64,000 bases of DNA from Symbiodinium natans (GCA_905221605.1 CAJNDS010000979.1:330001-394000), one strand, 5' to 3'; positions 21,931 to 32,205 are shown, counted from the first letter of the stretch. Notes: generated by a model not told the origin, from the sequence alone. Numbers and translations: made by a program.

Positions 21931-22352
21931 CCCCGAGCATTGTGTAGGTGTTTGTGAGTTGGAATGGGGTTTAGGGTTTAGGGTTTCGGGTTTCGGGTGT
22001 CGGGTTTCGGGTTAGTGCTTCAGGCACATTAGGCACATGTTGTATTTTTCGAAGCATAGTTTGCTAACTTCGATCGGGGTTTGGGGGGTGTGGGGGTTGT
22101 AGCAGATTTTGTGATTTGGGCATCGCACGTCCTGTCCTGAACATCCAGACAGCAGGCATCCTCACTTGGAGGCACCTTGATGGTTGAAGTCTGCGGGTTG
22201 AGGGTCATCCAAAACGCCAGTAGAGCCAGCCCTAGACCTAAGAGAGCTGGGCTGCAATGTCTAGATGGGCACCGGGCGTTTGCAGGAAGAATACGCCTCG
22301 AACCCTCAAGCCCTAAATCTTAGATCTTAAGCCTTGGCTACACCCCTTATAG

Positions 22353-22425
22353 GCCCCAACTTGAACAGAGTCAACCTTTCTGGACCTCGTCATGGTCTCC
22401 TGCTCTGGGCATGTTCGTTCCTTAG
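22353..22425 (+). CDS. candidate 3'-terminal exon
   Basis: TATAG|G acceptor, then PQLEQSQPFWTSSWSPALGM, FVP and TAG. An upstream ATG frame at 22180 (MVEVCGLRVIQNASRAS) may be an earlier exon of the same gene. Confidence 0.45.
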
Positions 22426-22499
22426 TGTACCACAAAAGGCCAACAAGTTCAGATTGCTGGGTTTAGGGTAGAAAGTTTAGGGTTCTGGGTTTTAGGGTT

Positions 22500-22680
22500 T
22501 GGGGGTTTTGGGGTTTCTGAACTGGGGTGGGTGGGCTGGGTGGGCTGGGTGGGCTGGGTGGGCTGGGCTGGGTGGGCTGGGTGGGGTGGGGTGGGGTGGG
22601 GGTGGGGTGGGGGTGGGGTGGGGGTGGGGTGGGGGTGGGGTGGGGGTGGTGGGGGTGGGGTGGGCGTGGCGGGCTGGGCT
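22500..22680. repeat. G-rich minisatellite GGGTGGGCT / GGGGTGGGGGT
   Basis: Starts as GGGTGGGCT units and shifts to GGGTGGGGTGGGG. No C-strand stops, so glycine/tryptophan frames appear. Non-coding and strongly quadruplex-prone. Confidence 0.85.
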
Positions 22681-22800
22681 ATAGCCTCCGTAGGACTTTT
22701 ATGGGTACTAAAGTGAGTACAAGCTCAAGCAATGCCAGTACAAAACCCAAGTTAGTTCCCCCTACTGGGGCTGTTTATAAGATTACTAGGACTCAGAGTA

Positions 22801-22939
22801 CTTGGAGGTTCATGGTGCTTATCAACCAGTTATAACTGTACTTATAACCCACTTATAAGCCCCTTAAGTGCCCTAATATTGTTACAAGTACAGTTATAAG
22901 TACAGTTCTAATGAGTTATTTGTACCATAAACCTCCAAG
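22801..22939. mobile_element. TIR element family B
   Basis: CTTGGAGGTTCATGGTGCTT at the left, TGTACCATAAACCTCCAAG at the right. A half family L element (AAAACCAAAAAGGGCACC) follows at 22948-23035. Confidence 0.85.
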
Positions 22940-23388
22940 TAGGCAATTTTTCCTTTGTGGGGCGGCGGGCTTAGGTTCCCTTGTAACCCGCTCAAAACCA
23001 AAAAGGGCACCTTTTTTTGACTCTTGGGTCTAGACCACCCTATACTTACTATTTTGCTTAAGAACCTCAAAAAACAAGAATAAAACCATTGATAGTAATA
23101 AACTAACACATACAAAAATTAATTTAAAAACAAACAAATGCAATGATGAGGGAGCACCTCCGAGCAAACCCTGCGCCTGTCGTCTAGACTTCAAGGCTGC
23201 CTGGCGCAGTTCGGGCTGCCTGCGCGCAGGTTCACATGGGATCCTAGACCACCCTAACGGGGCTTAGGGCCTAGAGTTGAGGGTTGAAGGTTTAGGATCA
23301 GAGTTGAGGGTTTAGGGTTTAGGGTTTAGGGTTTGGTCCTATACCAATTAGAGCTCTATACTTCCCAGTTCCGTCCCAAACATTTCAG

Positions 23389-23493
23389 GTTATGTGGGTC
23401 TTGGTGAATGACCGGGGTAGCATACGATCCCATGAAGCTCCTAGGCGAGATGCGCGTTTTCCAACTTCCTGGGTGATGGCTTCGCGCCTCGGG
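23389..23493 (+). CDS. exon of unknown gene
   Basis: CATTTCAG|G acceptor, then 35 codons VMWVLVNDRGSIRSHEAPRR then DARFPTSWVMASRLG, and a GT donor that runs straight into TTTAGGG. Strongly protein-like. Confidence 0.6.
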
Positions 23494-23689
23494 GTTTAGG
23501 GCTTAGGGTTTAGGGTTGTCAGGGTGTTGGATCGAGAAATCAGAAGAGCATCCCGAAACCCTGATCACCCTAAACTTCTGCCTTCACCATAGCGACATGC
23601 ACCCCGACAACGGCAAACACAGCAACCGCCCCTACCCACCCACTGCCTTCCGCCTGCCATCCTCCCACCGCAACCGCAGCAACTGCAAG

Positions 23690-23770
23690 AAGAAGAAGAA
23701 GAAGAATGAGGAAAGAATAATAGGAAGAAGAAGAAGAATGACAATAAACAGGACACACACACACACACAC
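23690..23770. repeat. (AAG)n and (AC)n microsatellites
   Basis: AAGAAGAAG stretches at 23688-23735 and (CA)n at 23753-23771. Confidence 0.9.
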
Positions 23771-23832
23771 TATCAACAACTACCCCAAATTCAACGAAAA
23801 CAACTAGAAACTTTAAACCCCAAACCCCGCAG

Positions 23833-23916
23833 GTTGTGGCCTCCTCTACCAGATGATCCGCCCACGGGAGTTCCCTTCCTCCTGGGCGCCGTGTGCTTCG
23901 TGGGGGTGCCTAGCAA
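23833..23916 (+). CDS. exon of unknown gene, hydrophobic
   Basis: CCGCAG|G acceptor. The best frame reads LWPPLPDDPPTGVPF then LLGAVCFVGVPSK, with a likely GC donor. A second frame (CGLLYQMIRPREF) is also open. The hydrophobic LLGAVCFVGV may be membrane-embedded. Confidence 0.45.
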
Positions 23917-24183
23917 GCGGTTTAGGCCTTACAGGGTATAGGGTTTATAGGCCTATACAGAGTTTAGGGCTTATGGCCTTCAAGGTCTAGGTTTTGGGAG
24001 AGTTTCTGAACCCTAAACCCCATGAATTCGACCGTAAACCCTAAACCCTGAACCTCGAGTTGAAACACAAGAGGTTTAGGGTTTAGGGTTTAGGGTTTAG
24101 GGTTTAGGGTTTAGGGTTTAGGGTTTAGGGTTTAGGGTTTAGGGCCACAATCTCGTTCGCTTCTTCGCTTCTGCTTTGTGCAG

Positions 24184-24274
24184 GGTTGTTGGGCCGCACG
24201 CTGTCAGTCTGCCGGGGTTCGTAGTGCAGGATACAATAAAAATGTTGACAGAGCTTTGGCTTTTCTCTATGTAA
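24184..24274 (+). CDS. exon of unknown gene
   Basis: TTTGTGCAG|G acceptor, then VVGPHAVSLPGFVVQDTIKM and LTELWLFSM. It ends either at TAA 24272-24274 or at the strong GTAAGA donor at 24271. Confidence 0.5.
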
Positions 24275-24783
24275 GAAAACAATAGGCATCGTGATCATCG
24301 CCATCATCACAAATATTAGCAAGGAGATGTATGGCCATAGTAGAAACTTTTGTCTTGATAAGAATAACTTGAAATGGTCAGAAACAACAGTAGCAACAAT
24401 GTCCATAGCTCCTGCCCCTCATACAGACACCCGCCGCCACCTCCCCTCCCCACCCTAAACCCTAAACCCAGTCGGGCTGGGTTCAGGGCGGTCTGGGAAA
24501 CACATGTCAGTTTAATAACATCCATAGCCAGAACAACAATCATAGCAATAACAAGCATTGCTAACATACTACAATATCTGAATGATTATAAGATCCATAT
24601 TCGTTGTAATAGCTGTATTAACCAGAATAACGCGAATGTCTACAATACCAAAAAGCATAACAATGAGAATGTCTAAAACAACAAAAAGTGATGAGTATGC
24701 GAAGTGTGCTGACTAGATAGTGGTCATGGTCGTGAGGCCAGTCAGCAGGGGTGGAGGGTGGGGGAAGGGAGCCTCCTCTACAG
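24275..24783. other. AC/AT-rich spacer
   Basis: Loose repeats of ATAACAATCATAGCAATAAC type. They are compositionally similar to 24880-25070. No exon supported. Confidence 0.6.
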
Positions 24784-24855
24784 ATCCAGATCCAGCACGC
24801 GCAAACTGACAGAGAGGGACCTCGTCGGCCCACGCGGACAGATGACGGACAGTAG
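24784..24855 (+). CDS. candidate exon
   Basis: CTCTACAG then IQIQHAQTDREGPRRPTRTD, DGQ and TAG. Hydrophilic and protein-like. AG|A acceptor, so less certain. Confidence 0.35.
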   Translation: MQIQHAQTDREGPRRPTRTDDGQ

Positions 24856-25116
24856 AGGGGCATGAGAGCAGCAGCAACAGCATAAGTATGAAACCACTAT
24901 AGCCAGAACTACAACAATATGAATCAACTATACGATCAATAATATCCATAGTATCTAGAATTTCTTTACTATCTATAAACCCATAGCCTGCGACATCCAC
25001 AGTACCTACAATATCTATGGTATCTTCATTAGCTGCAAGAAATCTACTAACGTCTGAAACATCTGCACTAGCGATCTAAGCAACAATGACAGACGTAACG
25101 CGAGGAACAATCATAC

Positions 25117-25374
25117 CAAGGAGGGGCCCCCTTACTATACTAACTGAGTTAAGGGACTTAATTATAACCCAATTCTGGATCCTTATAACCCAATTCAGGG
25201 CTCTTATAACTTTACGTAGTTAAGTGACTTAGGACCTAATTTAGGTTCCTTATAACCCAATTTAGGGCTCTTATAACTCTGCGTAGTTCAGGGACTTGTA
25301 ACCTAATTAGGATCCTTAGAACGCTATTTAGGGCTCTTATAACTCTACTTATAGCTAGGGGGGGGCCCTCCTTG
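25117..25374. mobile_element. enlarged TIR element family F
   Basis: CAAGGAGGGGCCCCCTTACT to GGGGGCCCTCCTTG. The body holds direct repeats of TTATAACCCAATTTAGGGCT. A compact copy lies at 56067-56190. Confidence 0.85.
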
Positions 25375-25381
25375 TGCCAAG

Positions 25382-25427
25382 AAGTGGCAGGGGGGCTTTG
25401 CATTCCGGCTTCACGGTTTGGTGTCTG
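25382..25427 (+). CDS. exon between two TIR elements
   Basis: Reads KWQGGFAFRLHGLVS. The family F element ends just upstream. The family G element begins exactly at the GT donor (25428, GTTCTTAGTAGG). Confidence 0.4.
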
Positions 25428-25541
25428 GTTCTTAGTAGGAAGTGAGGGAATGAGGGCCCTATATAATCCCTTTAAGGGTATATATATATATATCTTTATA
25501 TATTTATGGGGCCCTCATTCCCTCATTCCCTACTAAGAACT
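25428..25541. mobile_element. TIR element family G at a splice donor
   Basis: GTTCTTAGTAGGAAGTGAGG to CCCTACTAAGAACT, with an internal (TA)n. Confidence 0.8.
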
Positions 25542-26218
25542 GCGCTCGAGTCAGCCCCTAAACCCCTATAAACCCCCAAACCCTAGCAACTACTCACCTA
25601 CCACACGACCTTCCGGAGGCTGCAGCTGGTGAGAGCTCGAGGAAGTCGACGCCACTGGTCCTCATTGGCTTGGGGGAGGGGAGGGGTGCGGGCTGTCAGG
25701 GGATGCTTCGACTGTACGTAGAAGCTGATGCACATATCTTGAGGCGTGTCAGAGGCCAAGGCTACTGGCAGCACGCTGTCGACAATAAGTAGCAGCACCA
25801 GTGTCAGGCTCCACTATAGGCTCTGAGAGCAGTTTGACAAACAAATCGGGTGGGTGCACGTTCTCAAGCAGGGATTCGGGGGTTTAGGGTCTGGGGTTTA
25901 GGCTTTAGGGTTTAGGGTAGGTAGGGATGAGGGTGGTTGGAAGGGACAGCTATGGTATGGTCGATTTGGGCATGCTGCATGCTTGAGCTGGTCCGCGCTG
26001 CCTGGAGAGCCAAAGACTTGCCCTAAACCCTAAACCCTAAACCCCAAACCCTAAACCCTAAACCCTAAACCAGCTTCGCCTTGATCGCGATTTTCGGCTC
26101 GTCGCTCAAGTCGGTATGTTGCATTTGATAGAACAAACCTTTTGTGACATGACTTTGTTGTGAATCCAATTCTGTAGGCAGACTTGTGCACCTGTGCTCC
26201 ACAATTCCACACCGTGCC

Positions 26219-27166
26219 ATGAAGAGTGCTGAGACCCAAAAGCGTCAAAAACCGCCAGCCTTCCTGAAAGACCTGGATTGGCACAAGTTCGAAGCAGCTG
26301 CTCTACCTGTGACAAAGGTGTACAACCCACCGCAGTTGGTCAGCAGCTGTAAGGGAGTTTGTGCCCGTGTCTCCATGTGCTTCAACTGCTTGTTTACCCA
26401 TCGCTCACCTGTCTGTGCTAAGCCGCTGATCCCGTGCTGTTGTGCCAGCGCTGTGCAGGGGTGCATCCCAAAGTTGGCGGATGTGAAGCTTTCGGAACCA
26501 GATGAATGGTTTGTGAAGATGCTCAGCGTTGAGCACCCGAACACTCCCGAGTTCTTGAAGGGGATCTTTTGGATGGAGGACAACTATGCCCCCGAAGTCC
26601 TGTTGACATTTCAAGACATGGACTGGGTCTCGGGAGAGCAAGGGTACTTCAACCCCAAGTACAGTTGGACGAACGATCCAACTTGTATCGGCACGACGTG
26701 CTTGTGCATGCATCTCAACAACTCTCCAAGCACTGCATGGCCGTTTACATTATCACCAAACGGCAAGTGGATCAACATCAACCCACAGTGGATCTACATA
26801 CCTGGAGAGGGTGAGACCATCACGCGACCAGATGGCTCTGTTGTGGAGATGGGGCCAAGGGACATGATTCGAGTGAGCTTTAAGAATGCCAGTGATCCGA
26901 CATCAGGAATGAACTACCAGTACCTCGTACGCCTCGTGGCCTACGTGGAAGATGGAAAGCTCATCAAGACAAAGGCCTACGATGAGCTTCGCCGGAGAGC
27001 AACGATGAACAACATCATCGGTGGCTGCCCCTGGGGCTACTACGACTGCTCGGCTGTCGGAGAGAACTACATCTTCGATGCGTACGAACCATTGTCAGAT
27101 CGGCAGAGGCTCCTGTTCCCTCCGCCCCTGGAGGTCATGTGGCCCGATTCGATGCCTGCTGTGTAG
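26219..27166 (+). CDS. cysteine-containing protein of unknown function (large exon)
   Basis: One open exon of 315 codons from ATG 26219 to TAG 27166, by far the longest in the window. Features include a cysteine-rich stretch at about residues 46-80 (KGVCARVSMCFNC, PLIPCCCASAVQGC), DWVSGEQGYFNPKYSW, a beta-rich middle (NINPQWIYIPGEGETITRPD) and the end PPLEVMWPDSMPAV. The frame stays open upstream of the ATG. A candidate exon at 26074-26109 (FALIAIFGSS, hydrophobic) could splice to 26178 or 26182, so the true start may be farther 5' and could add a signal-anchor. No family recognised. Its size and lack of intronic repeats are unusual here and fit a partly retroposed gene, but that is inference. 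Confidence 0.8.
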   Translation: MKSAETQKRQKPPAFLKDLDWHKFEAAALPVTKVYNPPQLVSSCKGVCARVSMCFNCLFTHRSPVCAKPLIPCCCASAVQGCIPKLADVKLSEPDEWFVKMLSVEHPNTPEFLKGIFWMEDNYAPEVLLTFQDMDWVSGEQGYFNPKYSWTNDPTCIGTTCLCMHLNNSPSTAWPFTLSPNGKWININPQWIYIPGEGETITRPDGSVVEMGPRDMIRVSFKNASDPTSGMNYQYLVRLVAYVEDGKLIKTKAYDELRRRATMNNIIGGCPWGYYDCSAVGENYIFDAYEPLSDRQRLLFPPPLEVMWPDSMPAV

Positions 27167-27339
27167 CACAGGCGATGAGGTCGCTGGCCCGATTGGGGTC
27201 CCTGCTACTGGACAGGCTTTCGAGATGAATGCACTGAAGCACGGAAGCACTGAGGCTAGGTGCGGGGGGGTGGGGGGGTCGCACTTCTCACTTGTTTTAA
27301 ACCAGGCAGGGCCTTGGGGATGCTTTACTTGTTCCTTTG

Positions 27340-27405
27340 GTTGGGTTTACTAGGACGACAGTTTGGAATATGTCTCAGAGGTTTTAAGGGCCATCTTAGC
27401 AAAGT
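27340..27405. mobile_element. truncated family D element
   Basis: Right part only: TTGGGTTTACTAGGACGACA through TTTTAAGGGCCATCTTAG. Confidence 0.6.
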
Positions 27406-27496
27406 TTGAGTCGCAACACCTTGACATGGCGCATCTTTGCGGACGCTGTTTGGAACAGTTGTTTGGGTCTCGTGTGACTTGTTAAATTCCCCCTAG

Positions 27497-27628
27497 GCCT
27501 GTCTTGATTGTGCTGCCCGTGAGGTGGGCAAGGATTTTGATGGCTCCTTTGCTCTAGTGTACTACCATTTGCGTTCTTCCTTATCAGGGCAATATAGAGA
27601 TTATTACTCGTTTTTGGAGAAGCAAATG
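27497..27628 (+). CDS. exon of unknown gene
   Basis: CCCTAG|G acceptor, 44 codons: ACLDCAAREVGKDFDGSF, ALVYYHLRSSLSGQYRDYYS, FLEKQM, then a GTAGGT donor. The frame also reads through to TAA at 27826, so an unspliced longer form is possible. Confidence 0.6.
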
Positions 27629-28125
27629 GTAGGTAGAAGCCTTTTGCCACGCGCACGTCATAATGGCCGCTTACATCACATGCTTCTGTGTGTGGGTCGG
27701 CCGATTCGGGTTTCCTGTACATTCTGCCAGCAGTTTCTAGATGTGCAGCTGCCGGGACACGTGCCTGACCAACGGCCAAGTGTGTCGCTAATTATGCGTT
27801 GCCAGACGTCGCATTTCGAAGCATAAACCTGAGAAGTTGCACGCAGTGCTGCCTCCGACCATCACGAACTGCTCAGTCCTATCAACTGAAGCTTCTGGGC
27901 TCCAACTGTTACGTCACCGGGATCTGCGCTGAGGCTGTTCATCTGCACTGGCGACATGTGCTGGCCTCAGCAACTTCTACACCGAACTCCCCAAATCCTG
28001 AAATAATCAGCCTGGCTCCTGCAGCCTCCTGAAGCCCCCCTAAACCCTAAACCCTAATCCCTAACCCCTAAGCCCTAAACCATCCCTAAACCCTAAACCC
28101 TAAACCCTAAACCCTAAACCCTCAG

Positions 28126-28189
28126 GAAGGCCTTCAAGTCCCAAGCCGTTAACACCAGGCTGCCTCAGGAGAAGTGGAACCTGAAGTCT
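28126..28189 (+). CDS. exon of unknown gene
   Basis: CTCAG|G acceptor after a CCCTAAA array: KAFKSQAVNTRLPQEKWNLK then S. GT donor at 28190. TTTAGGG repeats follow. Confidence 0.6.
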
Positions 28190-28295
28190 GTTCTTTGGTC
28201 AGGGTTGGGGTTTAGGGTTGGGGGTTAGGATATGGGTTTTGACTCGGGCTTAGGGTTTGAAGGTTTAAGGTGTGGAGTTTGCTGTTGACTTGAAG

Positions 28296-28358
28296 GCGAA
28301 TTCTGTTCGCAAGCCAATGCGCAGGAAACCTGCACAGTGGACGTGCTGCGTACTTTGA
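28296..28358 (+). CDS. candidate terminal exon
   Basis: TTGAAG|G acceptor, ANSVRKPMRRKPAQWTCCVL then TGA. The CCVL ending resembles a prenylation box, which could be chance. Confidence 0.45.
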   Translation, partial: ANSVRKPMRRKPAQWTCCVL

Positions 28359-28589
28359 GGTGTTTATGACACACAGAGGTAGTACCCCTAAGACCCAAGC
28401 CCTTGAAAGAGAGATAAGCTACAGGCTTCTGACAATTCAAGCCTTGTTTAATCTAGAGCAACAAGGGTAGGGTATTCCCCGCTTAGCTTCTTGGTCTCTC
28501 CGGCGAGGGTTTTAAGGTTTGTTGGGTTGAACCCTAAACCCTAAACCTTAGAAACCCTAGACCCTAAGCCCTAAACCCTAAACCCTAAA

Positions 28590-28690
28590 CGGGACCTTGT
28601 TGGGTCCGTGCTCATCCTGGCACGACATCAGGTCCCACTGTTTCGGGCAGAGTGCCTGGGAGACGTGCCCTCCTCGTACGCGTTGAGGGT
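28590..28690 (+). CDS. candidate exon
   Basis: Between CCCTAAA and TTTAGGG arrays. Best frame: RDLVGSVLILARHQVPLF then RAECLGDVPSSYAL. Splice sites are uncertain and a minus-strand frame is also open. Confidence 0.35.
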
Positions 28691-28735
28691 TTAGGGTTTA
28701 CTGTTTAGGGAGTTTCCTGATTTTGAGGGTCTCAG

Positions 28736-28950
28736 GGTCAAACGCCAGTCTAATTCAGCTGGAAGTGAGGTGTAAGTTCGATTCCTACTGCAGTGCTGGC
28801 GGTTCCAAAGGGCTACTTGTTGGGCATTTGTGGTCATTCGTCGCAAACTGCTATAGAAAGCTTGAGACTACATGGCTCGGCTCCTGTCGGGCTTCTCCGC
28901 ATCTACCCAAGGAGCACACAAGATCTCCCCAGCGGCAAGTTGAGATATAG
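28736..28950 (+). CDS. candidate terminal exon
   Basis: After CTCAG|G: SNASLIQLEVRCKFDSYC, SAGGSKGLLVGHLWSFVANC, then YRKLETTWLGSCRASPHLPK... to TAG 28950. 70 open codons with balanced composition. The GTTCGATTC at 28780 is discussed among the rejected items. Confidence 0.45.
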
Positions 28951-29019
28951 GGACTCCTCTGCTTAAAGGCTGAATGGTTTAACTTTCATACTCTTAATAT
29001 TGCGAACCTTCTTCCGTAA

Positions 29020-29232
29020 TTCTTGTGCGTAGATGCGCACCTTGAAGTGCAAGCTTTTGCTCGAAGGTATAGACGTAGAAGCTGCAGAAGTACGAAAGCA
29101 GGGAACGAGTTGAATCTGCCATCTGGTGGCCTAGGACTCCCACGGCCTATCCGATCCACTTCCCCATCTTTTACGGGGTTAGGTCCCGTTAGGTACCCCA
29201 TGAACTACACTCAGTTCGTCCCTAAACCCTAA
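29020..29232 (+). CDS. candidate exon
   Basis: Open frame CVDAHLEVQAFARRYRRRSC... NELNLPSGGLGLPRPIRS... RYPMNYTQFV, running into the CCCTAAA array at 29220. Plausible, but splice sites not fixed. Confidence 0.4.
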   Translation, partial: FLCVDAHLEVQAFARRYRRRSCRSTKAGNELNLPSGGLGLPRPIRSTSPSFTGLGPVRYPMNYTQFVPKP

Positions 29233-29292
29233 ACCCTAAACCCTAAACCCTAAACCCTAAACCCTAAACCCTAAACCCTAAACCCTAAACCC
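29220..29292. repeat. CCCTAAA array
   Basis: About ten perfect units directly upstream of exon 29316-29405. Confidence 0.95.
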
Positions 29293-29315
29293 TCGCTAAG
29301 CTGCCCTTGTTGCAG

Positions 29316-29405
29316 ACTCCATGTCCGCAACCTGAGGCCCATAGGCGCAGTCGCCGAGGCGTCCCTCGACGTGCCATGCGCCCGGCCGTTGTTGGCGTCT
29401 CCTTG
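29316..29405 (+). CDS. exon of unknown gene
   Basis: TTGTTGCAG acceptor, LHVRNLRPIGAVAEASLD then VPCARPLLASP, with a GT donor (GTTTAGG) that starts a TTTAGGG tract. An alternative frame is open too. Confidence 0.5.
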
Positions 29406-29479
29406 GTTTAGGTCTTATAGGGTTTAGGGTTTTTTTTGGGGGGTTTGGGCAAATTTGGAGTTTGGGGTTTGGGATTCAG

Positions 29480-29566
29480 GGAACAATTCGTGAGCGCTTA
29501 GTACCAGTGCTGCCAATGCTTATGAAGGTTGTCCCTCCCTCTGACAACCTTCCTGGCCCCTCTTAA
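29480..29566 (+). CDS. exon of unknown gene
   Basis: GATTCAG|G acceptor, GTIRERLVPVLPMLMK, then either a GTTGTC donor or VVPPSDNLPGPS and TAA. Confidence 0.5.
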   Translation, partial: GTIRERLVPVLPMLMKVVPPSDNLPGPS

Positions 29567-29689
29567 TCCTTCAACCCTCAACCACGAGATCTCCCCAACC
29601 ACAGGCCCTCCCCCACACAACTTTGGAACCCCAAACCTCTCGATCTTACATGTCTTGAGAGGCTGTAGGGCTTGTGGATGTTGATACCC

Positions 29690-29922
29690 TAAGCCCTAAA
29701 CCCTAAACCCTAAACCCTAAGCCCTAAACCCTAAACCCTAAACCCTAAGCCCTAAACCCTAAACCCTAAACCCTAAACCCTAAACCCTAAACCCTAAACC
29801 CTAAACCCTAAACCCTAAACCTAACCCTAAACCCTAAACCCTAAACCCTAAACCCTAAACCCTAAACCCTAAACCCTAAACCCTAAACCCTAAACCCTAA
29901 ACCCTAAACCCTAAACCCTAAT
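29690..29922. repeat. longest telomere-type array (about 230 bp)
   Basis: More than thirty CCCTAAA units with interspersed CCCTAAG and one CCTAA slip. Confidence 0.98.
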
Positions 29923-30160
29923 TAATGGTGTGGGCTTTTGGGGCTTGATAGGGGCTGTGGGATAGCGAATCGCTATGTATACGTAGCACGGTGCCGCACG
30001 GTCAGTCTATGCTCCCTTGAAAAAAGACCTACCAAGGCCAAAACAGGGGCTCGCCGTTTTCCCCATGATACTGAGGAACCAGGCAAAAAAGGCTTTATGG
30101 GGTTTAGGGCATAGGCGGCATAGGGTTTAGGGTTTTGAAGGGTTATAGGGTTTAGGGCAG

Positions 30161-30341
30161 GTTCCCAATCGCACATCGCTTTGACGACCTGCGCCAAGGC
30201 TTGAGCGCATCGAGAGCTGCTACGGCGACATTGCGGAGTGCGGAGGGTGTGGTCCCTGGCGCATGGGAGACGTGGGGTTGTGCCCAGACCCCTAGGAGGA
30301 TCCCAAAAGTAGAGCCGCCAAATAGTATCCTGGAACCCTGA
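30161..30341 (+). CDS. 3'-terminal exon of unknown gene
   Basis: GGGCAG|G acceptor, 59 codons: FPIAHRFDDLRQGLSASRAA, TATLRSAEGVVPGAWETWGC, AQTPRRIPKVEPPNSILEP, TGA. A family I element (30364-30455) follows in the 3' flank. Confidence 0.6.
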
Positions 30342-30685
30342 AGGTACTTTTTGGATCAACTTAGTAACTGAGTAGGTAACTTTATTATATTTTCATATCA
30401 TCCTACCATGATGGAAAGGTTGACATATTCTGGCCCAGGGTTACTCAGCAACTAGGGCAAGGCCTCGTGTTTTTTTGAGCTTAGGGCGGATTATAGAAGG
30501 TTTTGTTCGGGGGTGCTGCATGTACCCACTGGTTCATGGTCGGGAGTCAGGGGGGTTAGGTACCCTGTATAGTCACTTGAAGGTTTATGTACACTAAAGC
30601 CCTTCTAAGAATGAGTGAGTATCCAACCCAGACGCTAACCCCTAAGCCCTTGTAAGCCCCGCAACCTCAACACTGTCGCTCACAG

Positions 30686-30714
30686 ATTTCCCCCTGAGTG
30701 TGGGATCAAGTCAG
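30686..30714 (+). CDS. 29-nt exon candidate
   Basis: CTCACAG, then FPPECGIKS and a GT donor (30715). Confidence 0.4.
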
Positions 30715-30889
30715 GTTTATCCTCAACCCTAAACCCTAAACCCTAAACCCTAAACCCTAAACCCTAAACCCACCGCTGCTGTGGCTTGGCCTTTGAAGGG
30801 TTTCGGGGCGAAGGGCTTACGAGGCCGAAGGTGGCTCTGGTTCCTCAGCCCTGCGAGGTTCTGTTTAGTGCCCTAAAGCCTAAGCCACG

Positions 30890-31170
30890 GTTTGGGGTTT
30901 AGGGTTTAGGGTTTGGGGTTTAGGGTTTAGGGTTTGGGGTTTGGGGTTTGGGGTTTAGGGTTTGGGGTCCTAAGCCCCAAACCCTGAGCCCTAAGCCCAA
31001 AGCCCAAAGCCCTATAAGCCCTATGCCCTTGGCCCTAACTTTAGGGTTCAGGGTCCACAGGGCTTGGGGGCTCGGGCCCACGCTGCAAAGCCTTGGAGCA
31101 CAAGATGAAAACCGTGCACCCTTATATTATATGGGGTTTGGGGTTTAGGGTTTAGGGTTTAGGGTGCCCT
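30890..31170. repeat. mixed TTTAGGG/TTTGGGG block
   Basis: Alternating GGGTTTA and GGGTTTG units, then CCCTAAG-like complements. A degenerate GCCCTATAT repeat follows at 31190-31260. Confidence 0.85.
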
Positions 31171-31588
31171 GAGCGTTACGCTCCATATGCCCCCTGTACA
31201 CCCTGTGTGCCCTATATGCCTACATGCCCTATATGCCCTACATACCCTGTATTGTCTGTATACCTTAAGCCGTAGAAACCCAAAAAACCCTGAACCTCGA
31301 GGCCCCCTTGTGGCATAAAGCCCCTTGAACGGAAGCCTTACCTGAGTACTCGTTTAGGCTTCGGGGGTTTAGGGTTTAGGGTGAAGTGAAAGCCCAAGAC
31401 TCGGACAGTAAGTCCTCTTTCCGATAAAAAGCCATGTCTGGGATTTATCTTCTAAAGAGTTTAGGGTTTGGGGACCAAGAAAGCTTGCCCCTAAACCCTA
31501 AACCCTGAGCCCCAAGCCCTAAACCCTACACCCTACCTCAAACCCTGAACCCCAAACCCCAAACCCCAAACCCTAAACCCTACCTCAG

Positions 31589-31639
31589 TCTGGGGCCCGA
31601 TGCGAGCCGGATCCATGCGGAGGCCGCTGGGGATTACGG
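31589..31639 (+). CDS. exon candidate
   Basis: CCTCAG acceptor, LGPDASRIHAEAAGDYG, GC donor. Flanked by CCCTAAA and TTTAGGG. Confidence 0.45.
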
Positions 31640-31760
31640 GCTAAGGGTTGAGGGGTTTGGGGTTTAGGGTTTAGGGTTCAGGATGTAGGGTTAAGGTTTG
31701 TAGGGGGGTTTTAGGCTTTTTCGGGGATCTGGAGTTTCAGGTTGCAAGGCCTTTATTCAG

Positions 31761-31879
31761 GGGTTCCGATTTTGGGGGTCGATGGCTTCATGAGGGCTGC
31801 CACCACCAACTCAACCTCACCAGGCGTAGGGGCGGGCTCTTTCGAGCAGAGGCAAGAGCAGGGGTGTAGGCCTTTTTGA
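31761..31879 (+). CDS. exon candidate
   Basis: TTATTCAG|G acceptor, VPILGVDGFMRAATTNSTSP then GVGAGSFEQRQEQ. Ends at TGA 31879 or at a GT donor shortly before. Confidence 0.45.
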
Positions 31880-31959
31880 GGGCGCAGGGCCAATCTAAGA
31901 GCCCTTATTCGTGAGTAGGGCCCGAAAGACCCTCGAGCCCCGAAGGACTGAGACCCCCC

Positions 31960-32075
31960 CTAAACCCCTACACCCCTACACCCCTAAACCCCTAAACCCC
32001 TAAACCCCTAAACCCCTAAACCCCTAAACCCCTAAACCCCTAAACCCCTAAACCCCTAAACCCTAAACCCCTGAA
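31960..32075. repeat. CCCCTAAA octamer array
   Basis: About fourteen CCCCTAAA units, one C longer than the heptamer. The mirror form TTTAGGGG occupies 33697-33795. Confidence 0.95.
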
Positions 32076-32115
32076 CCAAAGGAGCTTAGAACTTTGACGA
32101 AGAACTCCGCTGCAG

Positions 32116-32205
32116 GGCAACGCCTACCTGCGTGCGAACTTCCCCAAGCTGACGTACATCCAGCAGGCGAGATGTCTAGACTGGTGCCGCGCCCAGCCTG
32201 GGAGG
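32116..32205 (+). CDS. exon of unknown gene
   Basis: CCGCTGCAG|G acceptor, GNAYLRANFPKLTYIQQA then RCLDWCRAQPGR. Donor GTTTAT at 32206, or GC at 32167. A TTTAGGG tract follows. The G-N-x-YL-x-x-NFPKL-x-YI pattern feels familiar from algal proteins, but I cannot name it. Confidence 0.6.

Noticed and set aside
22499-22716. Glycine/tryptophan-rich protein
   Set aside because: Translation of the GGGTGGGCT minisatellite in all three frames.
25598-25798. Minus-strand protein with signal-peptide-like start MLLLIVDSVLPVALA
   Set aside because: Single short frame on the strand with no other supported gene. Plus-strand frames are also open. No splice context found.
28735-28810. tRNA gene suggested by GTTCGATTC
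   Set aside because: The T-arm has a mismatch and no acceptor, D or anticodon stem could be paired around it. An open coding frame runs through.
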